DNA of 64,000 bases from Paenibacillus xylaniclasticus (lineage in GTDB: Bacteria > Bacillota > Bacilli > Paenibacillales > Paenibacillaceae). This document shows positions 18,104 to 27,275 of this stretch, piece after piece (within the stretch, counting starts at the first letter, position 1; each line of letters opens with the position of its first letter). The stretch lies in assembly GCF_004001065.1 (NCBI RefSeq), contig NZ_BIML01000010.1:1-64000 (forward strand), written 5' to 3'. A model generated the notes under the pieces. The model was not told where the DNA came from and did not search any database. It saw only the letters and a list, made by a program, of their open reading frames with translations. The translations under genes and the position numbers were made by a program.

Positions 18104-18143
18104 TCGTTAGTTGTTATCGTGCAAATTTATTAAATAACTCAAA

Positions 18144-18182
18144 GAGCCGCAGCACAGTCGAATAGACTGCACTGCGGCTTAC
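18144..18182. terminator. Bidirectional terminator between fabH and the xylanase gene
   Basis: AGCCGCAG...CTGCGGCT, 8 bp, with an inner CAGTC/GACTG pairing, lies between the convergent genes. The T run is weak on both sides. Confidence 0.6.
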
Positions 18183-18216
18183 TTGTTCCACATATGAAGA
18201 AAGAACAACTCTTAAC

Positions 18217-19173
18217 TCAATGTGTCGACATATACGTCTTCAACCACTGCATGGCTGGACGCTCCGAACCGTTCGAGTTCACAAGATGCGTATTGGCTTT
18301 CCACGTCTGGCCTTGGATATAGCCCCATAAGGTAATGCCTTTCACACTCGAATGCTCCCACAGTACAGGGAATTTCTCTTTATAACGAGCCAGCTGCGTC
18401 GCATCGTCGCCGCTGATGTCCAGCTCTGATACGTAGATTGGCAATCCCGTTGCGGCAAGTGTATTCAGAACGCTCTTCATCGTCGATACCGATACCGTAT
18501 CCATGTTGAACTGATGACACTGAATGCCAATACCATCGATCAGACCTCTGCTCTTCAATAGATTAATAATTTGAACATATTTAGCCGCTGCCGACGGATC
18601 GCTAATAATACCGTATTCGTTAATGAGCAGCTTAGAATTCGGGAACGCCTTACGTGCCTCTTGGAACGACCAGATGACCCAGTCCCAGCCAGTCGCACCG
18701 TCGCCGCCAATCGCGTTACGGTACGAAGGCTTCGCATGCAGCGGTTCATTAACTACGTCGACGAATGCAGCGTTCTTATAACGTGCCCCTGCTGCCGCAA
18801 TCCACTGCTGAACCTCTGCCTTCTGGTCTTGTGCCGATAGCCCGCCAATCCAGCCCGGCTCTTGGCTTCCCCATACGAGCGTATGGAATTTGAATTGGAA
18901 CCCTCTGCTTTGCGCGTAATTATAAGCCATGTCAGCCTGCGACCAGTTCATGGAATTGCGCGTACCCTCAACCGCTCCCCATTTGGTTGAATTCTCAGGC
19001 GTGACTTGATTCCAATACGTTGCGAAATTCGACGGAACGCTGCCTGCAATCACATTACCAAGAAACTTGCTTCGGGCCAGCCCAGCATCAGCGCTGGCTG
19101 CAACCAAAGTAGAGAGAATCGATACGGCCGCTACGAGCACCGTAAGTTTCCTAAACCGTTTCGTTCTGAACAT
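18217..19173 (-). CDS. Secreted endo-1,4-beta-xylanase, GH10
   Basis: 318 residues from ATG 19173. Start choice: GGAGGAA lies about 10 bases upstream, whereas the longer TTG frame swallows that site. A signal peptide (MFRTKRFRK basic end, hydrophobic VLVAAVSILSTLVAA, cleavage near ADAG) is followed by one GH10 barrel. The N-terminal strand carries TPENSTKWG, the acid/base Glu is in VVNEPL and the nucleophile Glu in VSELDIS; WGYIQGQTW is near the end. It should cleave xylan outside the cell. No carbohydrate-binding module is attached. It stands alone between convergent and divergent neighbours. Confidence 0.93.
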   Translation of the reverse strand: MFRTKRFRKLTVLVAAVSILSTLVAASADAGLARSKFLGNVIAGSVPSNFATYWNQVTPENSTKWGAVEGTRNSMNWSQADMAYNYAQSRGFQFKFHTLVWGSQEPGWIGGLSAQDQKAEVQQWIAAAGARYKNAAFVDVVNEPLHAKPSYRNAIGGDGATGWDWVIWSFQEARKAFPNSKLLINEYGIISDPSAAAKYVQIINLLKSRGLIDGIGIQCHQFNMDTVSVSTMKSVLNTLAATGLPIYVSELDISGDDATQLARYKEKFPVLWEHSSVKGITLWGYIQGQTWKANTHLVNSNGSERPAMQWLKTYMSTH

Positions 19174-19451
19174 TATTCTACATTCCTCCAATGACAATAA
19201 AATAAAGGCGTAATTCTTAAATCCTCAACAAAGCCTGTTAAGCAGTCTATCAATTCCCCCCTTTTCCTTATCGAATTCGCTTGCAAGTCGAATAATAGCG
19301 CAGCTTACTTGAACCTATCACTATAGAAACTATGGTTTCTACTTGAGAAATTTAATAGTTCGCCCTCTCGGGGTGGATCGGGCACGAATAAAATATAAGA
19401 AGCGCCTCCGGCGCTGGTCAAAATCCCATAATGGAAGGAAGGTGAACCTGA
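19174..19451. other. Divergent intergenic region upstream of the xylanase and a glycosyltransferase
   Basis: 278 bases. Two small inverted repeats are visible, TAGAAAC/GTTTCTA (19323-19340) and AGCGCC/GGCGCT (19401-19416). No promoter with a good consensus was found. Confidence 0.35.
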
Positions 19452-20546
19452 TTGAAGCTGTTGTTCACTTACTTCTTGCCAAGCGGCGGCATCGAAACGT
19501 TGAACCGGCATCGGGCACGCGCGCTGAAGCGAATCGGAATCGAGAGCCATTTGCTCTATCTATGGCAAGGCGCCGGTGAGCAGAACTTAATTAACGGCGG
19601 CATCCCTTATCTTATTACGAACGAGGACAGCCGAATTGCCGAGCTTCTGACGACTCACCGCTATGACGCGGTCATTGCCTCCTGCGATCATATGATGCTC
19701 GAACGAATTCGCGGCAACGGCTATTCAGGTCCAATCTTATATGATGCACAAGGCTTAGGCAGCCGGACAGATGCCGCTTCCACGCTGCACAAGGCTGCTC
19801 CCTTCATTCGACGGTACGCACGTGCGATCATTAGTCCACAAACAAGTCACTTAATGGAGCTGTTCAACAGGAACTACCCCGATCTACCCCGGTTTTATTT
19901 GCACAATCCATTCGATATGACACATTTTCATTACGTATCAACAGCAAATGCGAATCCTGGCGGCGCGCCGGTAGCTGCGTGGATCGGCCGGCTGGAGAGC
20001 AACAAGAACTGGGAGCTATATTTGCGTATTTGCGCGGAGCTTACTCGTCACGTTCCGAATTTGCGCTTGTGGATATTTCTCGATGCTGCGATTGGAAATC
20101 AGGAGGATGCCGTCAAATTCCGCACGATGACCGAACAATTGAATTTAGCTTCGCGGATGATGCTGCTATCGAACGTGCAGCATGCCCATATGCCCGATTA
20201 TTTGTCCGCAATTGGCGACAGCGGCGGTTTGCTGTTATCGACCTCAGGTACAGAAGGATTTGGCTATGCCGTCGCGGAAGCAATGAGCTGCCGCTGCCCT
20301 GTCGTTGCGACCGATTCCGACGGCGTACGGACGATGCTCGAGGATGGTCGAACCGGCCTGTTCTTCCGGTCCGGGACGGTAATGGAAGGAGCTATGCAAT
20401 CGCTGCGAGTAATGAAGGATCGGACTCTTGCTTCCTCTTTGAGAGACGCGGCTTATCGCCGTATTGCAACCGATTTTCATCCCGATCGCTACTGCGCGGA
20501 TATGGCCAACATTTTGCGAGCTCTCGGTATTATACCTCCATCCTAA
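19452..20546 (+). CDS. Glycosyltransferase, GT4-like (GT-B fold)
   Basis: A 364-residue retaining glycosyltransferase. The C-terminal donor-binding half has AAWIGRLESNKNW (near 175) and the E-x7-E region GTEGFGYAVAEAMSCRCPVVATDSDGV (near 260-285). The N-terminus FLPSGGIETLNRHRARAL is shared with the protein at 21450, so the two are paralogues. The start is TTG 19452 with GGAAGGAAGGTG 7-8 bases upstream. It opens a three-gene plus-strand glycosyltransferase set. Acceptor and donor are not readable. Confidence 0.88.
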   Translation: MKLLFTYFLPSGGIETLNRHRARALKRIGIESHLLYLWQGAGEQNLINGGIPYLITNEDSRIAELLTTHRYDAVIASCDHMMLERIRGNGYSGPILYDAQGLGSRTDAASTLHKAAPFIRRYARAIISPQTSHLMELFNRNYPDLPRFYLHNPFDMTHFHYVSTANANPGGAPVAAWIGRLESNKNWELYLRICAELTRHVPNLRLWIFLDAAIGNQEDAVKFRTMTEQLNLASRMMLLSNVQHAHMPDYLSAIGDSGGLLLSTSGTEGFGYAVAEAMSCRCPVVATDSDGVRTMLEDGRTGLFFRSGTVMEGAMQSLRVMKDRTLASSLRDAAYRRIATDFHPDRYCADMANILRALGIIPPS

Positions 20547-20652
20547 ATAACTCTTCCAAAAATAGATAGATGGCGCATACCATTCGACGTGTCCATCCCG
20601 CTCTACATCTCGTATAGTAAAGCACATGAAGAGAAAGGACGGGGTGTTTCAC

Positions 20653-21384
20653 ATGCGGTCGGCTGTCAGCATGCCTAAAGTGTCGATCATTATCCCCTTT
20701 TATAACGACCCTTATATTAATGAAGCTGTTATGAGCGCGATCGGGCAGACGTACCCGAACACTGAAGTCATCGTTGTCGATGATGGCTCCACCCGCCATC
20801 AGGAAAAGCTCGCCCCTTATTTGAACCGTATTCATTATATCGGTAAGGCGAACGGCGGCACCGCAAGTGCGCTGAATTACGGGATGAGTCTCGCATCTGG
20901 TAAATATGTAGCCTGGCTAAGCTCCGATGACCGATTCAAAAGCGATAAGATTGCCAAGCAGGTTGCTTATATGGAAGCGACCGGCGCCCGAATCAGTCAT
21001 ACCGACTACGATTTGATGAACGAATTCGGCTCCGTATACGAGACAAAGGTTGCCCCCAAATACAATTCCTCCAAAGCCTTTATCTCCACCCTGTTAAACG
21101 GCTGCGTGATTAACGGCTGCACGATCATGATGACCAAGGAGCTGTTCGTCAGAATGGGCGGCTTTAACGACCAGCTTCCCTATACGCACGATTATGAGAT
21201 GTGGATTCGGGTCGTGCTGGCCGGGATCGATTTTCATTTTATTAATGAATCGCTGACCATTTATCGGCGCCATCCCGGCATGGGAACGGCACGGCACTTC
21301 AATACCGTACTGGCTGAGGCTAATTCTGTTACGAACCTGTACCGGCATGCTCTGACCGCACTTATTGCCCGTATTCCCGGCTGA
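20653..21384 (+). CDS. Glycosyltransferase family 2
   Basis: An inverting GT-A glycosyltransferase of about 243 residues. The N-terminal VSIIIPFYND, VIVVDDGSTRH and the metal-binding WLSSDDRF (DD motif near 95) are clear, and MTKELFVRMGGFND contributes to the acceptor side. Start ATG 20653 follows AAAGGACGGGGTG; an ATG at 20626 is also possible. It resembles the minus-strand protein at 22689 closely (PFYNDPY, ANGGTASALN, WLSSDD), indicating local duplication. Confidence 0.88.
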   Translation: MRSAVSMPKVSIIIPFYNDPYINEAVMSAIGQTYPNTEVIVVDDGSTRHQEKLAPYLNRIHYIGKANGGTASALNYGMSLASGKYVAWLSSDDRFKSDKIAKQVAYMEATGARISHTDYDLMNEFGSVYETKVAPKYNSSKAFISTLLNGCVINGCTIMMTKELFVRMGGFNDQLPYTHDYEMWIRVVLAGIDFHFINESLTIYRRHPGMGTARHFNTVLAEANSVTNLYRHALTALIARIPG

Positions 21385-21449
21385 TCGATCGCGTCACAAG
21401 TCCGTAGCAGCACCTGTCGATTAAAGCTAGTGAAGGAGGAACATTCATC

Positions 21450-22529
21450 GTGGAAGTGCTATTTATCTTTGCCGTCCCCAGCGGCGGCATGGATACGTTG
21501 AACCGCGAGCGAATTCGGGCGCTTATCGCATCCGGCATCCGCTGCCGCCTGCTCTATTTCTTCCATGGCAGCGGCATTCAAGCCGGTCCGATGCCTTGTC
21601 CGGTTCATTACAGCTACTCAGCTGAAGAAATCAAGCAGCTTCTGCTTCAGCATCCTCCTTCGCTCATCGTCTTATCCTCTTGGTATGCGGAGCTATATAT
21701 GCTGCGCGAAATTGGCTATAAAGGACCTCTCGTATTCGAAATTCAAGGGCTTGGTCCGCTGCCGGAAGCGCGTAAAGCGCTATCAGATGCTGTTCCATTC
21801 ATCCAACCGCATGCGGATGCCGTCCTGTATCCCGGCACACCGCTCGTTGCTGCGCTGGTCAGCATCATGCTGCCGCATAAAACGCTGTTCTCCTTCCCGA
21901 ATCCGATCGATACAACTCAATTTCGATACACGCCGGGCATACGAAGGTCCACCAATTCGATGCCCCTGCTATGGATTGGCCGAATCCATCCGAACAAAGG
22001 CTGGCTGGAATATTTGCAAATCGCCCGCTTGCTAGCCGACCGGGGTGAAAACCTAGAGCTGTGGATGTTCGAGGACCCGCAGCTGTCCGCTGCCGAGCAG
22101 CGTGAAGCTTTCGCACGAACTGCTCTTTCCCTTCGGCTGGTCGACCGGATCAAGCTCCTTCCTAACGTACCGAGACCGCAGATGACCGGTTACTTTTCTT
22201 ACGCAGCTGATTCCGGCGGAATGCTGCTGATGACGTCGTTATCCGAGGGCGCTCCTTACGCCGTTCTGGAAGCAATGAGCTGCCGCTGCCCGGTGCTGAC
22301 CGGCGATAACGATGGCGTAAGGATAATGATTGACGACGGTATTCACGGCCTCTATTATACGTTCGGCGATACGGCGGGAGCTGCAGATGCCGCTCAGCGA
22401 CTTCGGCACGACCATAATCTTCGGCAGTCAATCGTCAGCCATGCGGAGCTTCGCGTTCAGACCGAGTTTACTCCCGCACGCTATGTCGCCTCCTTCCGTG
22501 CGATGATGCGGTCGCTAGGGGTTTTGTAA
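21450..22529 (+). CDS. Glycosyltransferase, GT4-like, paralogue of the 19452 gene
   Basis: A 359-residue GT-B protein. The start is GTG 21450 after a strong AAGGAGGAAC. The N-terminal FAVPSGGMDTLNRERIRAL and C-terminal SEGAPYAVLEAMSCRCPVLTGDNDGVR align directly with the protein at 19452. Together with the intervening GT2 these form a GT4-GT2-GT4 block. Neither has a signal peptide or membrane segment, so they act in the cytoplasm or at its membrane face. Confidence 0.87.
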   Translation: MEVLFIFAVPSGGMDTLNRERIRALIASGIRCRLLYFFHGSGIQAGPMPCPVHYSYSAEEIKQLLLQHPPSLIVLSSWYAELYMLREIGYKGPLVFEIQGLGPLPEARKALSDAVPFIQPHADAVLYPGTPLVAALVSIMLPHKTLFSFPNPIDTTQFRYTPGIRRSTNSMPLLWIGRIHPNKGWLEYLQIARLLADRGENLELWMFEDPQLSAAEQREAFARTALSLRLVDRIKLLPNVPRPQMTGYFSYAADSGGMLLMTSLSEGAPYAVLEAMSCRCPVLTGDNDGVRIMIDDGIHGLYYTFGDTAGAADAAQRLRHDHNLRQSIVSHAELRVQTEFTPARYVASFRAMMRSLGVL

Positions 22530-22688
22530 CGAAGAACGCTGCTGCAGCAGCCTGCCCACGGGTTAAACCCGGCAGCGATATAGCTTGTCCGCTTTAGAGT
22601 TACCGCGCTGCGGATGCAGGCAGTCTGACAGCGGAAGACGCCGGAAGGCGCCGCCATCGGTCAAACAGGCATCCGAACAGGAGCAGCT
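22530..22688. other. Convergent intergenic region between two glycosyltransferase genes
   Basis: 159 bases with several short GC-rich inverted repeats (for example GACGCCGGAAGGCGCC) but no clean hairpin plus T run. Confidence 0.3.
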
Positions 22689-23417
22689 TTATCCAATGCC
22701 GAAGCGGCGCAGATGCTGGCTCCATCGCCGCTCATAACGGCGGAACAATGCCTTCGTCTCACGCTCAATCCTCTCCCTGTTGCGCATCGTTCCCATATGC
22801 TCATGCCACCGGTAGGCGGTCAGCGGCTCCGGTGTCAGATGAAAGTGGAATCCAGCCAGCATAACTCGGTACCAATAATCCAGATCATGCGTGAACGTCT
22901 GCTCCTCATTGAACGGCCCAATCCGATTGAACAACGATTTGCGCATCATGACCGTACAGCCGTTAACCGGATTACAGCTGCGGAATGCCAGCATCAGCTC
23001 GTGAGGATTGGCCGGCGGGGTTATGCCGAACTGCGTATAGCGCCCTTTGCCGTCGACGGTGTCAAATCCGGTATGTCCGATCCATGCATCCGCCCTGCGC
23101 ATATCAGCAAGCTGCTTCTCCACTTTGTCCGGGTACAAAAAATCGTCTGAGCTGAGCCATACGATATAGTCGCCGCTCGCATACCGAAAGCCGTGATTTA
23201 ACGCGCTAGCCGTACCGCCGTTAGCCTTACCTAGATAATAGATACGTCCCTCATAAGGCTTCAACAGCTCGGTATGCTTGGTGGAGCCGTCATCGACGAC
23301 GATCACCTCGATATTCGGATATGTCTGTGCTAAGGCACTCTCGATCGCCTCCCTCACATACGGATCGTTATAGAACGGGATTACGATTGATACTTTCGGT
23401 TGATCGCCATACAGCAT
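22689..23417 (-). CDS. Glycosyltransferase family 2
   Basis: 242 residues. VSIVIPFYNDPY, VIVVDDGSTKH, ANGGTASALNHG and WLSSDDFLYPDK define a GT-A fold GT2. It is highly similar to the protein at 20653. The ATG follows directly the TAG of the upstream epimerase gene (TAGATG), so it is probably the last gene of the long minus-strand operon. The substrate is unknown. Confidence 0.88.
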   Translation of the reverse strand: MLYGDQPKVSIVIPFYNDPYVREAIESALAQTYPNIEVIVVDDGSTKHTELLKPYEGRIYYLGKANGGTASALNHGFRYASGDYIVWLSSDDFLYPDKVEKQLADMRRADAWIGHTGFDTVDGKGRYTQFGITPPANPHELMLAFRSCNPVNGCTVMMRKSLFNRIGPFNEEQTFTHDLDYWYRVMLAGFHFHLTPEPLTAYRWHEHMGTMRNRERIERETKALFRRYERRWSQHLRRFGIG

Positions 23418-24356
23418 CTACTGTCCTCCTCTCTGGCTCGCATAATAAGCTCTCGCATCATTGAGCGTATCAGCGATCGACTGTTCCAGCGGGATACGAG
23501 GCTGCCAACCAAGCGCACAGACGGCGCTCGCATCGACCGGCTCTGGAGACGGCGCTGCCGAGTCGCCGACTTCGAACGAAAGCGGTACGCGGGCCAATGC
23601 TTCGAACCGCCCTGCCAGCTGCTCGTTCGTCACGAATCGGCCGGAAGCTACCGGGTACAGCTCCCCGGACACACCGCTTCGCAGCAATACGTCATATGCA
23701 GCTATCGCATCGCGCACGTCCAGATAATCACGCCGCTCATGTCGCGATGACAGCCGGAAGACAGGAGATGGAAGACCGGCCTCAGCTGCTGCCTCCGCCT
23801 CTGCCGTGTAGCGAGCAAGCAATGCGCACAGTCCCCGAGAGCGTCCTGGTCCGATCAGGTTGGACGGCTCGGCGACAACGACATCTAGACCGTAAAGGGA
23901 TTTCCAGCTTTGCGCAATTAACACCTGCATCGACTTGCTTAAGCTGTAAGGATGCGGCGGATTCGGGATAGAGCCGGGAGGCGGAGGCTGGAAGCGGAGC
24001 ATCGAGCCGGCAATCAGAACGCGGCACGGACGGTCGGCGCTGCGTACCGCTTCCAGCAGATGAACCGTTCCCATCGCGTTCGTCATCAAGTAGCCGGCAG
24101 GATTATGCCAGGATCGGTCCGCCGCATTCAAGCCGGCGAGATGAACGACTGCATCCGGCTTCGACTCGGCAACCGCCCGGCGAGCATCTTCCGGGTCCGT
24201 CCAATCGCAACGAATGACCGCGGTACTTCCCTTTTCTGTGACAGCATTCCTGGAAACAGCAGCGATAACCTCACAACCGCTTTTAACAAAATGCGCCACC
24301 GCATGTTCCCCGCAAAATCCCCCCGCTCCCGTAACGAGCAGCCTTGCACTGCTCAT
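23418..24356 (-). CDS. NAD-dependent sugar epimerase/dehydratase (extended SDR)
   Basis: 312 residues from ATG 24356, which overlaps the upstream stop as ATGA; a longer frame to 24422 exists but lacks a better site. Rossmann motif LLVTGAGGFCGEHA, the catalytic YxxxK (YSLSKS, near 140) and AEPSNLIGPG are visible, as in GDP-mannose 4,6-dehydratase and UDP-sugar 4-epimerase relatives. The protein is notably Ala-rich. It probably modifies a nucleotide-sugar made by the coupled upstream enzymes; the exact reaction is not determined. Confidence 0.82.
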   Translation of the reverse strand: MSSARLLVTGAGGFCGEHAVAHFVKSGCEVIAAVSRNAVTEKGSTAVIRCDWTDPEDARRAVAESKPDAVVHLAGLNAADRSWHNPAGYLMTNAMGTVHLLEAVRSADRPCRVLIAGSMLRFQPPPPGSIPNPPHPYSLSKSMQVLIAQSWKSLYGLDVVVAEPSNLIGPGRSRGLCALLARYTAEAEAAAEAGLPSPVFRLSSRHERRDYLDVRDAIAAYDVLLRSGVSGELYPVASGRFVTNEQLAGRFEALARVPLSFEVGDSAAPSPEPVDASAVCALGWQPRIPLEQSIADTLNDARAYYASQRGGQ

Positions 24357-25183
24357 GACGACCGCATCCATTCGGCAAGCTCCGCCAGCATCAGACGGTA
24401 TGGCTGCGCCTTGAACGTCCAATCGGCACGCGTCGATACGAGCGAGCGGTCATTCACCGGCTCGGCAGCAGGAACGATCGTTACGCCGTCATGTCCAATG
24501 ATTTCTTGAAACAGACGAAGCAGCTCCAGCTTGCTGACCGTCTCTGGCGCGACCAGCTGCACAAGTCCGCTGATAGCTGGTCGATTAAGCGCATAGTGAA
24601 TCGCTTTAGCCAGCTCCAGTGTCGTTACACCGTTCCAATATACCGACGAGTAGCCGCTTACCGTCCCCTGCTGCTTCAGAAACCATTGCAGCAGCCCAAT
24701 GCCGTCCGCATTCCGGTCAGGCCCGACGATCGATGTTCGAATCGTCAGATGGGGCTCATCCTTCACCTCGCCGAGCGCTTTAGTACGCCCATACACAGTA
24801 GGATTGTCAGGAATATCATGCTCGGTGTAGCGTCCCCTTGCGCCGGAGAACACGCAATCCGAGCTAATATGGATAAGCCGAGCGCCGATTTGATCCGCCG
24901 TATGCCGCAGCCAGTGCGGCAGCCACGCATTCACCCGATAAGCGGCGAGCGGATGCCTCTCGGCATCCGAATTCAATATCCCGACAGCGTTAACGATCGC
25001 ATCCGGACGGCGGTCGGCGATCACTTCGAATACCTGTTCAAAATTAGCCGCATCCAGCGGTATGCCTTCGGCATCGTCCGGTCTGCGGGTCGTGTACTCA
25101 GCCTCAATGCTAGATATCTTGCCGAAGTACCTCATCAGCATTTGGCCGGCCATCCCATTGCCGCCGACGATGAGCAGCTTCAT
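24353..25183 (-). CDS. RmlD/FnlB-like nucleotide-sugar reductase
   Basis: 276 residues. The N-terminal LLIVGGNGMAGQML, IHISSDCVFSG and YGRTKALGE (YxxxK) are typical of the RmlD family (dTDP-4-dehydrorhamnose reductase). Here it sits between a FnlA/CapE-like dehydratase and another SDR and near a FnlC-like 2-epimerase. It more likely reduces the 4-keto intermediate on the way to UDP-L-FucNAc or a related sugar. The cupin extension of CapF is absent. It overlaps both neighbours by ATGA. Confidence 0.83.
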   Translation of the reverse strand: MKLLIVGGNGMAGQMLMRYFGKISSIEAEYTTRRPDDAEGIPLDAANFEQVFEVIADRRPDAIVNAVGILNSDAERHPLAAYRVNAWLPHWLRHTADQIGARLIHISSDCVFSGARGRYTEHDIPDNPTVYGRTKALGEVKDEPHLTIRTSIVGPDRNADGIGLLQWFLKQQGTVSGYSSVYWNGVTTLELAKAIHYALNRPAISGLVQLVAPETVSKLELLRLFQEIIGHDGVTIVPAAEPVNDRSLVSTRADWTFKAQPYRLMLAELAEWMRSS

Positions 25184-26163
25184 GCGATAAATCCCCCTCG
25201 CACCAGCATCTGCCGAATTTGCTCATGATCCATAACGTTCTGGCTGGAGCTGAAGCTGTCGAATTCGACAGGCGGATAACCGGCATAATGCTGCTTCAGA
25301 CCGGGTATATCAAGCGGCGGGAGAATGACCAAATATTCGTCGTCATAGACGACCGTGCTCTTGCTTTCGAATTCGGTCAGCAATATTTCGTGCAGCTTCT
25401 CACCTGGACGAATGCCAGTCTCTACGATTTCTGCCTGCCGACCGAGCGAATCCATCAGCACTTGCGCCAGATCGACGATCCGGCACGTCGGCATCGTCAT
25501 AACGAAAATTTCGCCTCCGATGCTCTCGGCCGACGCTTTGAACAGCAGCGTGATCGCATCCTGCAGCGTCAAGAAAAACCGCGTCATTCGCAGATCAGTA
25601 ATGCCGACCTGCCGCTTCGTCTGAATCTGGTGCATAAACAAGTGCACAACGCTGCCGTTCGTGCCAAGCACATTGCCTCCGCGCACGCAGACGAATTTCG
25701 TCTCCGAGTTAAGCAAATTCGCATATACGATCAACTTCTCGCCGATTGCCTTCGTCATGCCGTAGAAATTAGACGGATTAGCCGCTTTATCGGTCGAAAT
25801 ATAGATCACACGATTCACTTTATTCGCAATGGCTGCTTCTATCACATTCTGTGTCCCGATGACGTTCGTCTTCAGCGCCTCATATGGCTGGTCCTCGCAT
25901 ACCGGCACATGCTTAAGTGCAGCCAGATGAAAAACGTAATCGATATTCTCACAAGCGCGGGTAAGCGCCTCCTTATCGCGAATATCGCCGATACAGAACG
26001 TCAGTCTCTTATCCTCGAAAAACCGACTCATCGCAACCTGACTGGATTCATTACGTGAGAATACGATAATCTGCTGCGGGTTTTGCGGCAGCAGCTGACG
26101 GATAAGCTCGTATCCCCATGACCCGGTTCCGCCCGTCACCAGAATCCGCTTGTTGTTAAACAT
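25180..26163 (-). CDS. UDP-GlcNAc 4,6-dehydratase/epimerase, FnlA/CapE/WbjB-like
   Basis: 327 residues from ATG 26163 (GGAGGG upstream, start overlapping the 2-epimerase stop). VTGGTGSWGYEL gives the Rossmann fold, AALKHVPVCEDQPYEA is the polysaccharide-biosynthesis (CapD-family) signature, YGMTKAIGE supplies YxxxK, and LRMTRFFLTLQDA is typical of FnlA/CapE. Known members convert UDP-GlcNAc to 4-keto-6-deoxy sugars with C5/C3 epimerisation. Following genes supply reductase and 2-epimerase, so UDP-L-FucNAc is the likely end product. Confidence 0.88.
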   Translation of the reverse strand: MFNNKRILVTGGTGSWGYELIRQLLPQNPQQIIVFSRNESSQVAMSRFFEDKRLTFCIGDIRDKEALTRACENIDYVFHLAALKHVPVCEDQPYEALKTNVIGTQNVIEAAIANKVNRVIYISTDKAANPSNFYGMTKAIGEKLIVYANLLNSETKFVCVRGGNVLGTNGSVVHLFMHQIQTKRQVGITDLRMTRFFLTLQDAITLLFKASAESIGGEIFVMTMPTCRIVDLAQVLMDSLGRQAEIVETGIRPGEKLHEILLTEFESKSTVVYDDEYLVILPPLDIPGLKQHYAGYPPVEFDSFSSSQNVMDHEQIRQMLVRGGFIA

Positions 26164-27247
26164 TCCATTTCCCTCCAAGCAAAAATTTCACCACAATATC
26201 CGAAACATGCTCCGCCTTATAACCGTCCGGACAGCTCCATTCAGACGGGAGGCGCATCATGACCGAGGCCGCACCTGCAATATGGTCCGGCTTAAGACCG
26301 CACACCGTATTGCTGCCGCAATCGACCGTCTCTGGCCGTTCCGTCGTATCCCGTATTGTAACGGTCGGTACACCGAACAAGCAGCATTCCTCCTGCACGG
26401 TTCCGCTGTCGGTAATGGCAAGCCTCGCGTGCTTCTCCAGCTTAACGAAATCGAAAAATCCGAACGGCTCATACAGCTTAACGAGCGGATGAATGGCTTG
26501 CAGCATTTCGTGAGCAAGCTTGGACCTCGTTCTCGGATGTACACTGCACACGATGCGCATGCCCGTTTGCTCCGCTACCATGTTCAAGCCTTCTATGATC
26601 GACGACAGTCTATCGGGATCATCCACGTTCTCCGCACGATGAGCCGTTACGATGATGTATTGCTTCTCCGAAAGCCCGAGCTGATCCATTATGACGCTAG
26701 CATCGATTCGAGGCATATAGTATTGGAGCACCTCATAAATGGGATTACCGGACTGAACGATCCGGGCGGCCGGGAATCCCTCGCGAAGCAAGTTGCTTTT
26801 GCTATAAGAGGTGTATGGCATATTAATCGTAGACACGGCGTCAATAATGCGCCTATTCTTCTCTTCCGGCACCTTTAAATCGTAGCAGCGGTTACCCGCC
26901 TCCATATGAACGACCGGAATGCCCATCCGTTCCGCTACGATCGCGCATAGCGCACTATTCGTATCGCCAAGCAGCAGCACGACGTCCGGCTTCTCCGTCA
27001 GCAGCACCTGTTCAATCTCACCGAATATGGCAGACAACTGACCGCCAAACGTCTGCTTGCCGGAAGCAAGCGTATAATCCGGCTGTCTTACATCCATTTC
27101 GGTAAAAAAAATGCCGCTTAACGAAGGAGAAAAGTTTTGCCCCGTATGAACGAGAATATGCTTCTGTGCCAACTGATCCAGCTTCGCAATAATAAGGCTG
27201 AGCCGGATGATTTCCGGTCTTGTGCCCAATATCGTCATGACCCGCAC
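26156..27247 (-). CDS. UDP-N-acetyl-L-fucosamine-type 2-epimerase (FnlC/WbjD/CapG-like)
   Basis: 363 residues from GTG 27247, placed 8 bases after GGGGAGG. The open frame continues 59 codons upstream, but that overlaps the Arg-rich end of the previous gene and has no ribosome site. VMTILGTRPEIIRLS, HTGQNFSPSL, LGDTNSALCAI, HMEAGNRCYDLKVPEEKNRR and HRAENVD are present. The MEAGNRC...VPEE wording separates FnlC/WbjD from ordinary WecB (EAGLRT). It would carry out the last epimerisation in UDP-L-FucNAc synthesis. Confidence 0.87.
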   Translation of the reverse strand: MRVMTILGTRPEIIRLSLIIAKLDQLAQKHILVHTGQNFSPSLSGIFFTEMDVRQPDYTLASGKQTFGGQLSAIFGEIEQVLLTEKPDVVLLLGDTNSALCAIVAERMGIPVVHMEAGNRCYDLKVPEEKNRRIIDAVSTINMPYTSYSKSNLLREGFPAARIVQSGNPIYEVLQYYMPRIDASVIMDQLGLSEKQYIIVTAHRAENVDDPDRLSSIIEGLNMVAEQTGMRIVCSVHPRTRSKLAHEMLQAIHPLVKLYEPFGFFDFVKLEKHARLAITDSGTVQEECCLFGVPTVTIRDTTERPETVDCGSNTVCGLKPDHIAGAASVMMRLPSEWSCPDGYKAEHVSDIVVKFLLGGKWNV

Positions 27248-27275
27248 GGCCGCAGCCTCCCCCGTCAGTTTAAAG

